Below, one piece after another: positions 24,092 to 34,707 of a stretch of DNA of 64,000 bases. How positions within the stretch are numbered: the stretch's first letter is position 1; each line of letters begins with the position of its first letter. This stretch comes from Zelonia costaricensis. Its lineage: Eukaryota; Euglenozoa; Kinetoplastea; Trypanosomatida; Trypanosomatidae. The translations under genes and the position numbers were made by a program. A model generated the notes under the pieces. The model saw nothing but the letters and a program-made list of their open reading frames with translations, did no database searches and was not told the DNA's origin. Location of the stretch: assembly GCA_030849075.1 (NCBI GenBank), contig JASAOO010003547.1:54374-118373 (forward strand), given 5' to 3'.

Positions 24092-25498
24092 TCACTTGCG
24101 CGCGAGCACCTCGCGGGCGGCAGGTCTGCTGTCCACGACGCTTCCCATTGTGGAGGCTGGCCGGGACGCGGGCCGCGCGTGCGACTTCGACGAGCCCGGG
24201 TCGCCGACGGCGCTGGATGAGGCAGACTTCACCGTGCTCCGCTGCGGGGCCGCGCGCACGGCAGCGGTGCTGCTCGCCGTGGCGCGGGCGATGCCCGATG
24301 ACCCCGTGACGGCCCGCGTGCCTCCGCTTGCTGTGGCCGCTGCACCCGCTCCGCCCACGCCGCCTGTGCCGCCGCCGCTGCTGCTGGTCTTGCGGCTGGC
24401 AGTGCTGCCGGTGGCCTGCCGCTCCGTGCGGAGCTGCCGCTGCTCACCCGAGGTGGACCCGCGGCGCAGGGCGGCGATCTGTTCGTAGATGGCGTCGCGG
24501 TACTTGTCCAGCGGCAGGCGCTCGTTGTCCGGCAGCGAGATGGTGATGGGGTCGCTGGCCACGGGCTCCTCATCGGGGCGGTGAAAGGCCGCGACGTAGG
24601 GGTGCTCGAGGGCCTCGGTGGCGGTGAGGCGGCGGTTCGGGTTGAAGCACATGAGCCGCTGGATGAGGTCCAGTGCGTCTGGCGAGGCGCTCGGCAGGAG
24701 CTCGGCAAAGGTCCGGCGGTGCGTGATGTGCATGTCGCGCAGCATGGCCTGGGCAAACTGCGAGTTGGTCGCCGCCACATCCGCCGGGGTCGGCAGACCT
24801 GTCACGCTGCAGATCAGCTCCAGCTGGTTCGTCGTGGAGCGGCCGGGGAAGATGGGCTTGCCGAGCATCAGCTCGCCAAGAATGCAGCCGACGGACCACA
24901 TGTCCACGCCCTTCGTGTACCGCGTCGAGCCGAGCAGGATCTCAGGCGGGCGGTACCACCGCGTCGCGATGTAGTCCGTCAGCACCGGCCTCGACGCCTG
25001 CTCACTCTCCAGCGAGAGGATAGAGCGGGCCAGGCCGAAGTCGGCCACCTTCATGGTGCAGTCGCTATTGACGAGCAGGTTGCTCGGCTTCATGTCACGG
25101 TGCAGGATCTCGGCGGAGTGCAGGTACTTCATCGTCTTGAGCAGCTGGTAGATGATGAACTGCTTGTGAATGTCCTCCAGGATGTTCGCGCGAATTACAA
25201 CGTGCAGGTCGGTCTCCATGTACTCGAAGACGAGGTAGATGTCACGGTCATTGTAGGCGCGATGCACGTGCAGCAGCTTGATGATGTTGGGGTGGTGCAG
25301 CCGATGCAGAAACATGATCTCGCGAAACGTGCGCTGCGCGTCCGTCGAGTTCTGAAAGGCATCGTAGATCTTCTTGAGTGCGACGATGCGGTTGTGTTTC
25401 CGCTCCACGGCGCGCCACACGATGCCGTACGCTCCCTGGCCCAGCTGCGTCTGGATCTCGTACTTTTTGAGAATGTGCGATTCGATCTCGGTCGACAT
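24092..25498 (-). CDS. MPK2: MAP kinase, ERK8/MAPK15 type (Leishmania MPK2-like)
   Basis: A 468-residue CMGC Ser/Thr kinase with all catalytic motifs: glycine loop G20-x-G22-x-x-G25, ATP-anchoring K42 in VALKK, catalytic HRD with D135, DFG at 153-155, and a MAPK activation loop T174-D175-Y176 followed by ATRWYRPPE. The TDY loop and the overall fit resemble the ERK8/MAPK15 branch rather than ERK1/2. The last 130 residues are a Ser/Thr/Ala/Gly-rich tail with no recognised domain. From memory, the gene between CFAP410-like and CCCH genes on Leishmania chromosome 36 is MPK2, and the T. brucei counterpart is ERK8. The start ATG at 25498 lies just upstream of the conserved kinase core. The only minus-strand AG in the 230 bases before it is 2 bases from the ATG. 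Confidence 0.93.
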   Translation of the reverse strand: MSTEIESHILKKYEIQTQLGQGAYGIVWRAVERKHNRIVALKKIYDAFQNSTDAQRTFREIMFLHRLHHPNIIKLLHVHRAYNDRDIYLVFEYMETDLHVVIRANILEDIHKQFIIYQLLKTMKYLHSAEILHRDMKPSNLLVNSDCTMKVADFGLARSILSLESEQASRPVLTDYIATRWYRPPEILLGSTRYTKGVDMWSVGCILGELMLGKPIFPGRSTTNQLELICSVTGLPTPADVAATNSQFAQAMLRDMHITHRRTFAELLPSASPDALDLIQRLMCFNPNRRLTATEALEHPYVAAFHRPDEEPVASDPITISLPDNERLPLDKYRDAIYEQIAALRRGSTSGEQRQLRTERQATGSTASRKTSSSGGGTGGVGGAGAAATASGGTRAVTGSSGIARATASSTAAVRAAPQRSTVKSASSSAVGDPGSSKSHARPASRPASTMGSVVDSRPAAREVLARK

Positions 25499-25500
25499 GG

Positions 25501-25590
25501 CTATCGCGTTTCCGTGAGGTGGAGCAGGAGGAGGAGCAGGAGGAGGAGGAGGGGGGAGTGGGGGGGGGGGGGGGGCACGGGACCGGAGTC
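25501..25590 (-). promoter_or_regulatory. Strong polypyrimidine tract with a single AG next to the kinase ATG
   Basis: On the minus strand a C/T tract of about 70 bases (25519-25590, including a 16-base C-run) precedes the kinase. No AG occurs on the minus strand between 25503 and 25734. The only AG (25501-25502) is followed by two bases and then the start codon, which predicts a 2-base leader after spliced-leader addition. Confidence 0.55.
25560..25575. repeat. 16-base poly-G run (poly-C in the kinase leader tract)
   Basis: An uninterrupted G-run on the plus strand; it forms the core of the kinase's pyrimidine tract on the transcript strand. Confidence 0.85.
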
Positions 25591-28500
25591 GGAGTCGACG
25601 ACAGAGAGGATGGGGGAGGGGAAGGGCAGCAACGAGCACACGATAATGGCCAAAAGAGAGATCGAAAGAGCGAGGAGGAGAAATCGAGGAACGCGGGTGT
25701 GATCGGACGCACGCGAAAACGCACCAGACGCACGCTTCTCCTTTTTGTTGTTGTTGCTTACAGAACGTGGCGGGGGGAAGGGGCGGTGATGCCGCACGCC
25801 GGAGGAGAACCGAGGTGAACGAAACGCAGAGTGAGGTTGAACAAGGAAAAAGATGGCGACTCTCTAAAGAAGCAATGGAAGAGGAAAGGAGCTGAAGTGA
25901 CACGGGCCGGCTTGGGGCACACAGCTCCAGAGGAAGGAAGGGAGAACCGAAGTAGGGGATGGCGCAACGCGTGATGTGGGGGAGGGGGGGGCAAGAGACG
26001 GCACCCGCGCAACAGAGGGAGGGAGCGCGAGTTGTAGTCGTGGCAGCGATGCAGCACAAAGCCAGACCTCGACCTCGCTCTAGGGAAGGGGGAGCACAGA
26101 GGAGAGGAGGGGAGGGGGCGACTCACGCACCGGGGGAAGCGCTGTGGTACGATGGGAGTGCGAGAGAAAGCGGAAAAAGGCGGAGTGGGGCTGTCTGCCT
26201 GATGCGGCCCGGTGAAGGGGTGGGTGATTGAGGCAGTCTTCAGGGAAAGGAGAGGGGAGTGAGCAAGAGACACACCAGCACAAATGCGCCCCCCACACGC
26301 GCGAGCAGCACACTAAGCGGAGAAGACGAGCGAGGCGGCGCAGCGGAGGAGCAGCAGCAGGTGATGAGCGTGAGCGTCAGCCTGTCAAAGGGCAAAAACT
26401 GTAGGAAAGGGATGGGGGGAGCGAGAGGCGACGTGTTGCACGGCGAGGTCGACGAGACGGGCAGATCGCCCTCTGCTGTAGGGAGAGGGTGTGTGGTGGA
26501 GAAGGGGTGAGGGGACTGCACGATGGCACGTGGAAATGAGGGAAAGTAACAGCAGCAGAAGAGGGGGTGTTGTCTGGGCCAGCGCACATAGAGGGAGTTG
26601 CCACGCAGCACAAGCGGGCGAAAGCGGCCGGGGGCGGAGAGGGGCCCGTCGGCGCAGAGACAGGTGAAGAGGGGCGCTCTACAGATGCAGGAACGGCAGT
26701 GCGAGCGAGGTGTCAACAAAGCGGGAGAGAGAAGGCCGAAAAGCAAAGAGGAGGTGGTCGAAAATGGTTGGAGGCAAAAATGGAAGAAAGAAACGTGGGT
26801 GAGTGAGTGAGTGGGCGATGACACTGCGTGTGTGTGTGTGTGTGTGCGTGTGTGTATGTGAGAGTCAGCGTACGCGAATCGGGAGCTCTTTCAGGATGGC
26901 CACAGAATCGAGCGGAAGGGGCAGGTGAGTGGGTGGATGGAATACAGAGAAAAAAGGACTTGGCAGCACAGGAGCACACGAGGGGCGACCGGCAGTGTCG
27001 CTACGCCTTACTCAATCCTGCTCCAACTCTGTCTCTCTTCGCGGGCACAGACCGCTTTCCCCAGCGAGCACGTTGAGCAGACGGCTGGCGCGGACGTACT
27101 GCACTAGCCGTGGCAACTCAACCGCGCGAGCGGAGTCGTCAAGAGGCGAGGAGGAGGATTGGAAGCGGAGGAGGACACGTACTGCGGCGCCTTTGTCTAC
27201 GGTTGCGTGAATGGGCACTGGGTATATCTGGCTGAAGGGAATGAGTGGGGGCTGTAGAGGTGAGGGGAAGGGATGACCCTGCTGGTGTGAAGCTGCAGAG
27301 AGGGAGAGTGGGGAGAAGGGGTGAGGCGGTTCGTTGGTGTAGTGCGTGCCGAGGCGGCGGAATGGGTGCAGGCACGAGGATACGGCGAGTGTATCCGGCA
27401 CATCGCAGTGGAGGCGAAAGGCACGGGCGATGATGTCCAGGGAGAGCGGTGCGCGTTCGCGTGCGTGTGTGGGTGGGTGGGTGTCAGCGTGTCAGGCCAT
27501 GTGCGTACGTGTGCGCGTGGGTTTGCAAGACAAGGTGTTGCAGTTCGCAGAACAAGGACAGTTGGGGTTGACGTGCAGGACACGAGCACCGTCCCACAAC
27601 ACCGACACGAGAAAAGAGAAGAGCAGAAACAGCAAAAAAAAAAAAGAAGAGTAGCGAGCGAAAGACGAGGAGGAGGAATTGGAGGAGCTGAAGTTCACAT
27701 TTGTAAACATCAAAAAAAAGACTAGAGCGGTCCTGGTAGCCGCCAGCGGCAGAACGCCGTGCGTGTGCGAGCCACCAGCGTGCACACCGTCGACAAGCGC
27801 TGTTTTTTTTTTGTTTCATTCGTTTCACCGTCTCCGTTCAGCCCAACGATGAGGGGAGTCGTCGAGAACACATGAGGCACCAATGGCATCGGCCAGGGGG
27901 GTTGGACTTCGTGGAGGATGCGCACAACACGCTCAGTGCCTCTCCTCTCCTGTCTCGGTTCGCTCCGCGTCGCCAAACGCGTCCTCTCTCTCTCACCCAA
28001 ACACACACACACACACACATACACACATACGTACACTGCCTGGCGAGAGAAGAACAGACGACGCGAAATGCCACCTTGCCGCGTTGAGAAGTCTGCCAAG
28101 GCGCCTCTGAGCGCAGCGTCTATACGTGAGGAGGGCGGGAAGGTGTATTTGACGGGCATCTCTCTTCTTTTTTGGAGTGGGGCGCGGAGCTGCGTCGGCA
28201 GGCACACACACACACACACACACTCGCATCCCTACGCGGACTGACAAGCCGCCGCAAAGGCGCGTGAGACGACGTCAACCGCGTAGAGAAGAGAATAGAA
28301 ACAAGCGTGTACAGCTCCATCTCCCTCATAGGAGTGAGGGGAGGAGGAAAGGGGGGAGGAGCGTGTGGGGCTCGCAGCCAGGCACCAAGAATCAGCACCA
28401 AAACCCACCGTCAACATCAACAAAGAACGGGCGTCGCGGAGGTACAGGGGGGAGGGGGAGGGGGGCAGTGCGATTGGAGCTCGAAGACAGGAAAAAAAAA

Positions 28501-29000
28501 TCTGCGGGAGCATCCCGGGGAACGTGATGCCGCACGCGCGACGCCAAGAGGAAAACAGAAAACCGGAGGACTGGTCACACCACGCATGAGAAGAGTGGCG
28601 TCCGCGGTGGGTATGGACTTTCGCCGGCCAGCCTAGCTGACTCTTGAAGCGCAGTGATGTGATGTCCCGCGGGCGCGTCCGCCCCTCTTCCTCCGCTGGT
28701 GCCCTGGACTCGGTGTGCTTCGTCGTCTTCTGCTGCGTACAAACGGTCGCAGCAGTCCATGGGCAGCGCTCCGAGCGCGCGCACAGACGGAAGACCGGAA
28801 AGCAAACGGAAACGCAGCAGCACCCAAGGCGCCTTCACGTCCCGGCTCCGGGAGCACCATGCTCTCCGACTCTCTGTGTGTCAGAGCGCACTCTGCCGGC
28901 GCACCAGGCCTCGCCTCGCCTCAGCCCAGTCCCGCCTCTCCTCCGCCCTCACCGCGTGGGGCAGCCCTGCTACCGCGCGGTGTGCGACGTGGCGCATCCA

Positions 29001-29792
29001 CTACTGCGTGTTCTCCTGCGAGGCCCGCGACGTCTTTTCGCGCTGCCGCTCCACGCGCTCGTTCAGCTCCCGCTGCAGCAGCTCCAGCGACTCCACCGTC
29101 AGCTCCGGCAGCAAGGACACGATGGAGAGCAGCATCGCCCGCTGCGCGGCTACAGTGGTGAAGAGGACAGTGCGGCCGCTGGTGCTGCGCTCCTCGATCA
29201 TGGCCGTCCGGTCCGAAGTCCGCGCCGACGTGCTGCTCCGCATCCCCTCCTCCGCAACGCTCCCGCTGATGGGGCTGGCACCAATGGAGCTCGGGGTGGG
29301 CCGGGGACGGGAGGGGGCGGGAGGCTCGCCGGACGGGGCGCGGCCGAGGATCTCGTCGAGCGCCTTGGTGGTCATGCGCTTCGCCGCCGCCTTGCGCTCC
29401 TCGGTGGTGATCTCGACCCCGTCTAGCTGCCGCAGTCCGGGGCAGCAGTGGAGGACGAACTCGCGGTACAGGGGGTGCTGCGCGCACGGGTTGTCGCGCA
29501 ACCACAGCACCCCTAGCTTCGGCAGCACGCAGAGCGCCGTCACGTCGCGCAGGTCGGTGACCTTGTTCTTGCGCAGGTACAGTTCCTGCAGGGCGCCGCA
29601 CGCCTTCAGCGGCCGCAGTGACGCGACGCTGTTGGCCGCCAGCGCGAGCACCTCGAGACGCGGCAGCTTGCCCACGAGGGAGATGTCGGTCAGCCCCTCG
29701 CCCCACATGTCGAGCCGCTGGACATCTGCGAGGGACTTGACCTTGGTCTTCTCCAGCACCAGCTGCTCAGTGAGAACCTTCTCGGCACCCAT
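29001..29792 (-). CDS. CFAP410: CFAP410 (C21orf2-like) leucine-rich repeat protein of basal body/cilium
   Basis: A 263-residue protein that follows human CFAP410/C21orf2 over its whole length as I recall it: an N-terminal lead (residues 1-20), LRR units at about 22-110 with LPRLEVLAL, LQELYLRKN and LPKLGVLWLRDNP, a cap ending near LRQLDGVEI (121-128), a Pro/Ser-rich linker, and a C-terminal amphipathic helix (about 215-250) that in the family forms an oligomeric helical bundle. The family localises to the ciliary base and works with NEK1 in animals; in a flagellate protist a basal body role is expected. The start ATG at 29792 fits the family N-terminus. It lies upstream of the ERK8-like kinase in the same unit. 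Confidence 0.9.
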   Translation of the reverse strand: MGAEKVLTEQLVLEKTKVKSLADVQRLDMWGEGLTDISLVGKLPRLEVLALAANSVASLRPLKACGALQELYLRKNKVTDLRDVTALCVLPKLGVLWLRDNPCAQHPLYREFVLHCCPGLRQLDGVEITTEERKAAAKRMTTKALDEILGRAPSGEPPAPSRPRPTPSSIGASPISGSVAEEGMRSSTSARTSDRTAMIEERSTSGRTVLFTTVAAQRAMLLSIVSLLPELTVESLELLQRELNERVERQREKTSRASQENTQ

Positions 29793-30360
29793 GACGATGG
29801 CACACGCCGCGCGGCGATCGTGGGCCTCTTCTGAGTGTCGTTGCTACTCACAGGCGGAAAAGCCTGTAACAGTGCAGCAGTGCACGAACGAGCGCGTCGC
29901 CGTGCTCGGTGAGCTGAGACTAAGACAGGGAAGATCGGCTACCACTCGACGCAATGCACCGCACAAGAGACGCACTGTTGAGTGATAGTGTTCGTTTTCA
30001 CGAGCGGTTGAAGCCGTGGCCCTACGAGGAGCCCTGATGTGTCGCCGCGGGTTAATGGAGAAAGAGAAGGAGGAGAAGAGCGTCTGGCGGCGACGGCGGC
30101 GGGGGAGAAGTGTGAGAGGCCGGTGCGAGGCACGGAGTGGCCAACCCCGGTCAACTAGTGGGGGCGTTTTGATGGAGTGAAGGGCAGGGTGTATGTGTGC
30201 GTGTGTGTGTGTGTGTCTGTGTGCTTATCGGTGTCCACGTGTGAGGTAGTGGCCCGTAGGTGTGGTGGGGGAAGGGGGTGGGGTAGTGAAGAGAAGATGG
30301 GGGAAGAGAAAGTGCAGCGCAGCAGGCCACGGCAAGCGGAGGGGAAAAGCTGGAGAACAC

Positions 30361-30382
30361 ACAACAACAACAACAACAACAA
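30361..30382. repeat. (CAA)n trinucleotide run
   Basis: About seven ACA/CAA units in the leader region upstream of CFAP410 (TTG units in the transcript). Confidence 0.8.
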
Positions 30383-30432
30383 TAATGGCACAAAACACGC
30401 ACAGGCGCAGAAACGAGAAACCGTAGCGCAGT

Positions 30433-30448
30433 GGGGGGGGGGGGGGGG
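30433..30448. repeat. 16-base poly-G run
   Basis: An uninterrupted G-run on the plus strand, poly-C in the transcript, in the CFAP410 leader region. Confidence 0.85.
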
Positions 30449-30542
30449 TACACAGCAGAAAAGACAAAGGCGGTAAGGGGAGACAGCAGCAGCGGACTGC
30501 AGTGCTCTCCTCTGTTTTGTTGTTGTTTCGCAGGGCGCGGCG

Positions 30543-30579
30543 TCACGCACACGCACACGCACACGCACACGCACACGCG
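30543..30579. repeat. ACGCAC hexamer tandem repeat
   Basis: Six near-perfect copies of a 6-base unit, a CA-type satellite with a regular CG. Confidence 0.8.
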
Positions 30580-32406
30580 AGACGATCGGCAGCAGCAAAG
30601 AAAGAAGAAAGAAAGTATGACAGCGGTGGCTAGTGGGAGGGGAGGGGTAACGGCAAAGGAGGCCAAAACAAGCCGCAGATCGAAGGCGGGGACGCAGCAC
30701 GAGACCGGGAAGATGCTGGGGGTGGAGAGGGTGGAAGGGGGGCTGTTTCCGGCGGCGCGGTTGACGTACGAGGGATGAGGAATCGTGGTGACCCTGAAGC
30801 CAAGCCCACAATACACAAAGTACCAAATGCACCGACGAGGAACGTGAAATGCGCCGCCGCCCTCACACCACACAGCGGAAAAAGAATTGCGGTGGGCGGC
30901 AACTGGAATGGGCTGCCACGTGCGGCCACAAGACACGCGTGTAGTCGCAAGACAGCGGCGCGAGGAGGCTACAGAGATGACGGAATGAGCGGAGATGGAG
31001 AGGGAAAGTGTGTGGGAGGGGTGATATTGTTGTTGCTGTTTTTTTTTTTTGAGCTAGATGAGACAGAGGGGGGGAGGTTGATGAAGCGGACCGTGGATGT
31101 AATAGAGGGGAAGGAAGGATCAGGCGTCGCAGGGGGGCCTCTAAGTGAAGGGGGGGGCCGACGTCCCACCAACACACGCGCAGCGGGGGGAGACAGAGAG
31201 AGACGATGTGGAGAAGGTTGGGTGAGGCGGCACCTCGACAATGAACGGTGCGGCGCGTGGGTCGGTGAGCGAAGGAGACGGGAAAGGTGAGCACGGAAAG
31301 CGTGTGCTGATGTTGCGGGAGAACAAACGGACTCGGACACCGTGCGCCTGTTGGGAGGAGCTGCGGGGGCACCGTTGCCACAGGAGTCGAGTTAAGGTGG
31401 AGGGGGGAAAGGGCGGGAGCGAGAAGGAGGCAAAAGGAGAGTGATGCGTAACGTGGTGAACAAGACGGGCTCTGTGTACGCTGACGTACCGTGCTCATCC
31501 CTTCGTGAGTGCGCCACCAAGGAGAAGGATGGCGCGCAGACCGACGGGTGCTTCGTGGCCGTGCGCATGGCGTCGGAGACTCTTTTTTCTTTTCGTGGAG
31601 GAGAACGTGGAAGCGCCGCGAGTCTCTGATGGTGTGGGCATCGCTGCGGCTAACCACGATACTCAGTCACGGCAGAGGCGGAAGCTGCTCACGTAGCGGG
31701 TGGTGACTGTGAACCGGTGCGTGGCCTCACGGGGCTGCGTAAATGCGCGTATCTGCACGAAGTAGGCGGCGACCACTGGGTGCGTGTAGTGGCTGATGGC
31801 TGGCGCTTCTGTTTAAGGACGAGGCGGCCGTAGGGCGAAAAAAGTGAAGGGGTACTGTAAAGGACGCTCAAGCCCTTGCCAAGGCAGTTGAGCCCGTTAA
31901 CCAACTCGCGGCAGCACCGTCAGCATCAGTGTCTCCTCTCGCTCCGCCTGCTTGGCACCTCAGCTGGCCACCGCTCACCGCTTGCGCAAGTCAGAGCCAT
32001 CAAGAGAGTCGGCAATAAGAGGCCGCGACACGGCGATGGGGGGAGGAGGCGATGCGAGTGCAGGCAGGGCAGGGCAGGGCAGTGGGGGAAGAAGGCGGAC
32101 AGGCAGCGCCGACCGCACAGGTGCAAACGTCCGTCCAACAGAGCACTCCATCGAGGCACCTCCCTCACTCCCTACCATACCCCCACCGCCCACAACGCCG
32201 CGCACACACACACACAACAGCGCATTCAGAGTTGATCGGCCTCAAACCCACGCACCGCGCACGCACCCGCACACACACACACAGACAGACACACACGTAC
32301 GATGCACGAGGCGTTCGTGCCACTTCAAGGGAGCGGCCCGGCAGCAGCAGACCCAAAAGCGGACCGCACACCGTCGAGCGACTTCTCACTCGGCCCCCGC
32401 GGCGGC

Positions 32407-33051
32407 TCACGACGTCTTGTCGCCGCTCCCGTTGGCGTCACTCTTCTCGTCCGCCGCTGTGCCGTTGTGGAGCTCTCCGGTGGCGGGGCTCGTTGGCGCC
32501 GGGGCGGCGCGGCGGTCGGTGTAGACAACGCTGACCTGCCCATGCGGCGGCTGCACCTGAATGTAGGGGAAGTAGTAGTACTTGCTGCACGACGGCTCCA
32601 TCTGAGGGTTGAGGCGAAGCCGCCCGTTCACGCAGACGACGGTGCCCTCGCTCAGCTTCGTGCGCACCTCCTGCGAGAAGACGTCACCGAAGCAGCGCAC
32701 GGTGTGGTGGTCCTTCTCCACAACACAGTCCTGCGTTTGGTTTGTGGTGTCGAGGCTCGTCGTCGTCAGTGTGAACTGCGTGACGGCATCCTCGAAGACG
32801 AAGCCGGACTGGATGTCGTGCACGACGCCGACCAGCGTCACGCAGTTCACCGACGGCTCCCGCTGGCCCGGCCGGCCAGCGCTGACGCTGGCGCTCTTTG
32901 CAGCGGGAGCGGAGGTGCCGGTGCTGGGGCCGCCCGCCGTGCTGCACCCGCGCACCACGGCACACGCGTTCGCCGCGGCAGACGCGCGCGCCTTGAGCGA
33001 CGCCGCCAGCAACGGGGCCGCTACCACACTGGCAGAGAAGCGCCGGAGCAT
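32407..33051 (-). CDS. RIM1: Mitochondrial single-stranded DNA-binding protein (RIM1/mtSSB type)
   Basis: A 214-residue protein from an ATG at 33051. The first 35 residues are Arg/Ala/Ser-rich without acidic residues ([10 protein letters not shown]...), a typical mitochondrial presequence. Residues 66-178 form an SSB-type OB fold: [11 protein letters not shown] as first strand, the FTL strand, the HHTVRCFG stretch, and [12 protein letters not shown], followed by a Tyr/Phe-rich strand. A polar Ala/Thr/Gly tail ends the protein. It should coat single-stranded kinetoplast DNA during replication. The trypanosome mtSSB is called RIM1; I used that name from fold, targeting and recalled similarity. 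A longer frame opens only with TTG and was not used. The next gene upstream may be a divergent relative. Confidence 0.83.
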   Translation of the reverse strand: MLRRFSASVVAAPLLAASLKARASAAANACAVVRGCSTAGGPSTGTSAPAAKSASVSAGRPGQREPSVNCVTLVGVVHDIQSGFVFEDAVTQFTLTTTSLDTTNQTQDCVVEKDHHTVRCFGDVFSQEVRTKLSEGTVVCVNGRLRLNPQMEPSCSKYYYFPYIQVQPPHGQVSVVYTDRRAAPAPTSPATGELHNGTAADEKSDANGSGDKTS

Positions 33052-33837
33052 GCCGAAAGGTGAAGGATAGTGAGGTGATGTGAGAGTGCGTGGGCGTGTG
33101 TGTGCGCGCGTAGGGTGGCGGTGCGTGTATGAGGGGTGCAAAGACAGTGTGTTGCCAAGGAGGAGTGGGGAGAAGCGCTGTGGACTGCAGCGACCGCGTG
33201 CACCTTCGTAGCTGCGCGCGGTGGTGGAAGGCCGTCGCCACGCAGTGCGCAGGGAAAACGTGACGAAAAGCGGGAAGGGAAGAGTGCAAGGCGGTGTATC
33301 GGGAGCGTGGTAGTCGGGAACCTATCGAGGTGGCGGCCCCATGCCGCGGCACACGTGGGCTGCGGTGCAGGAGTCGCAACACTCGCATGTCTGGGTGCGA
33401 GTGTGTAAGCGTTGAGTGCCACCGCACCACAGTGCAGCGTGCGTAGACACGTGGCAACAACAGGAAAATGCTCCTTGCCTCAGCGCAGGCGTCAGAAGAA
33501 AGCGAACGCAACACCTGCTCGCCGTTTTCATGTCTGCGTGTGTGTGTGTGTTTGTGTGTGCGTGTCAAGTCTGCCAGATTACGCAAGCGCCTTCTCGCCA
33601 CTTTGCCAGCGTGTGCCGCTTGAAAACAAAGAGTTCTCGTTGGGCAAGGCGGGGGAACGATGCGGATAGGGCCAACGGGAGGGACAGAGACGGATTCGGA
33701 CACAGGGAGTGGCGCGCAGAGATCGCCGCGCCTGTGGGATGCGCAGCACGGGCAGTGCGGTGTGTGAACAAATCAAAAAGAGAAGACAAGGCGCACGGGC
33801 CACGCACTCATGCCATGTACGACGCCACGGCAGGCAC
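33052..33837. other. Spacer between the two OB-fold-like genes
   Basis: 786 bases with no gene. A TG-rich tract lies at 33534-33565. The expected content is the 3' UTR of the gene ending at 33838 and the mtSSB leader. Confidence 0.6.
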
Positions 33838-34707
33838 CTACACAGATTCCGGTGCACCCGCCAGCCTCCTGCGCGGCAGCAGCGTCACGCTGCTCTTGAA
33901 GCTGTCCATGGGCAACTCCAGCGCGGGCACCGTCACCGCCCGCTGCAGGTCCCCGTCATAGACCTCCTCCATGCGCAGCTGCCCACTCACAATGACTTGG
34001 CGGCCAAGAACAAGGTCCTCAGCCCACTCCCTCGTGCGCTGCAGCAGCTCCCCCTCAGGCACGCCGCGCACGGAGAACGGCACCTTGCTGACCCTCCAGC
34101 ACGTGCAGAGGGCGCCGGGCGACAGATGGCACCGCACCGCAAGCGGCTCCGTCTGCGACATCCACGTCCACAGAAGCAGCTCCGCGTACGAGTTGGGTGG
34201 CTGCGTGCTCGCTGTCAGCGTGCGCCGGCCGGGAAGACCCTGCCCCGTCGGCCCGCCCGCGTGCGAGGCCCGGTAGCCGCAGTGGACGGCGCTTACCGTG
34301 ACGCTGAGGTGGGCAACATTGACGCACGACGGGGCGACGCCGATGCTGCCCACGGTGGTGGTGTGCCGCTCGGAGAACATCCGATGCTGCTCTTCGCGAA
34401 TGTAGTCCCACGTGTCGGCACCGTCTGGACGACTACCAGCACCATGACCGCCAACGCCACTCGCCGCCGCCGCCACCGCCGACCTCGGCGCTGCGCCGCT
34501 TCGCGGAGACGCCGAGGCGGACACCGGGTCGGTGCAGCGGCGCAGTACGGGGGACGCCGCGGCGCGCGTTGCGTCGAAGTGGCCCATGTCCTTTGCCCGG
34601 CGTGTAGCCTCGCGCAGGGACATCACCGGCGCCGCGGCGGTGACGGCATCGGCGGCGGGCAAGGAGGAGGCGCCGGTGGCGCGGAGACGGCCGAGAGAGC
34701 ACCGCAT
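33838..34707 (-). CDS. Conserved-looking mitochondrial protein, possible divergent OB fold
   Basis: A 289-residue protein from an ATG at 34707. The N-terminus is Arg/Ser/Ala-rich with no acidic residue until D20, compatible with mitochondrial import. No family was recognised with confidence. Residues 127-146 (SCVNVAHLSVTVSAVHCGY) and 229-280 (with VIVSGQLRM at 238-246, then an alternating strand pattern) run parallel to the SVN-xx-TLVGVV and [10 protein letters not shown] parts of the mtSSB encoded next to it. This suggests a tandem, strongly diverged SSB-like OB fold with a 40-60 residue insertion. Residues 1-120 have no counterpart. It could instead be an unrelated mitochondrial RNA/DNA-binding factor. 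G/C-rich third positions and a stable frame support a real gene. Internal ATGs at residues 29 and 41 are possible alternative starts. Confidence 0.75.
   Translation of the reverse strand: MRCSLGRLRATGASSLPAADAVTAAAPVMSLREATRRAKDMGHFDATRAAASPVLRRCTDPVSASASPRSGAAPRSAVAAAASGVGGHGAGSRPDGADTWDYIREEQHRMFSERHTTTVGSIGVAPSCVNVAHLSVTVSAVHCGYRASHAGGPTGQGLPGRRTLTASTQPPNSYAELLLWTWMSQTEPLAVRCHLSPGALCTCWRVSKVPFSVRGVPEGELLQRTREWAEDLVLGRQVIVSGQLRMEEVYDGDLQRAVTVPALELPMDSFKSSVTLLPRRRLAGAPESV

Larger units (their letters stand above)
25499..29000. other. 3.5 kb spacer between CFAP410 and the kinase
   Basis: Apart from the kinase pyrimidine tract at the left end, no gene was recognised. TG/CA tracts occur near 26826, 28000 and 28205. 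G-runs and A-runs are frequent. Open minus-strand frames are low complexity. Confidence 0.6.
29793..32406. other. 2.6 kb spacer between mtSSB and CFAP410 genes
   Basis: It holds mtSSB 3' and CFAP410 5' non-coding sequence. Notable are a CAA run (30361-30382), a 16-base G-run (30433-30448), ACGCAC tandem copies (30543-30579), and a less biased patch at 31392-31630 that looks weakly coding on both strands. GGGCA copies occur at 32063-32082. No supported gene. Confidence 0.6.

Noticed and set aside
24581..25702. 373-codon plus-strand frame
   Set aside because: Antisense of the MAP kinase.
28699..29985. 428-codon plus-strand frame
   Set aside because: Antisense of CFAP410, Arg/Ser-rich, no domain.
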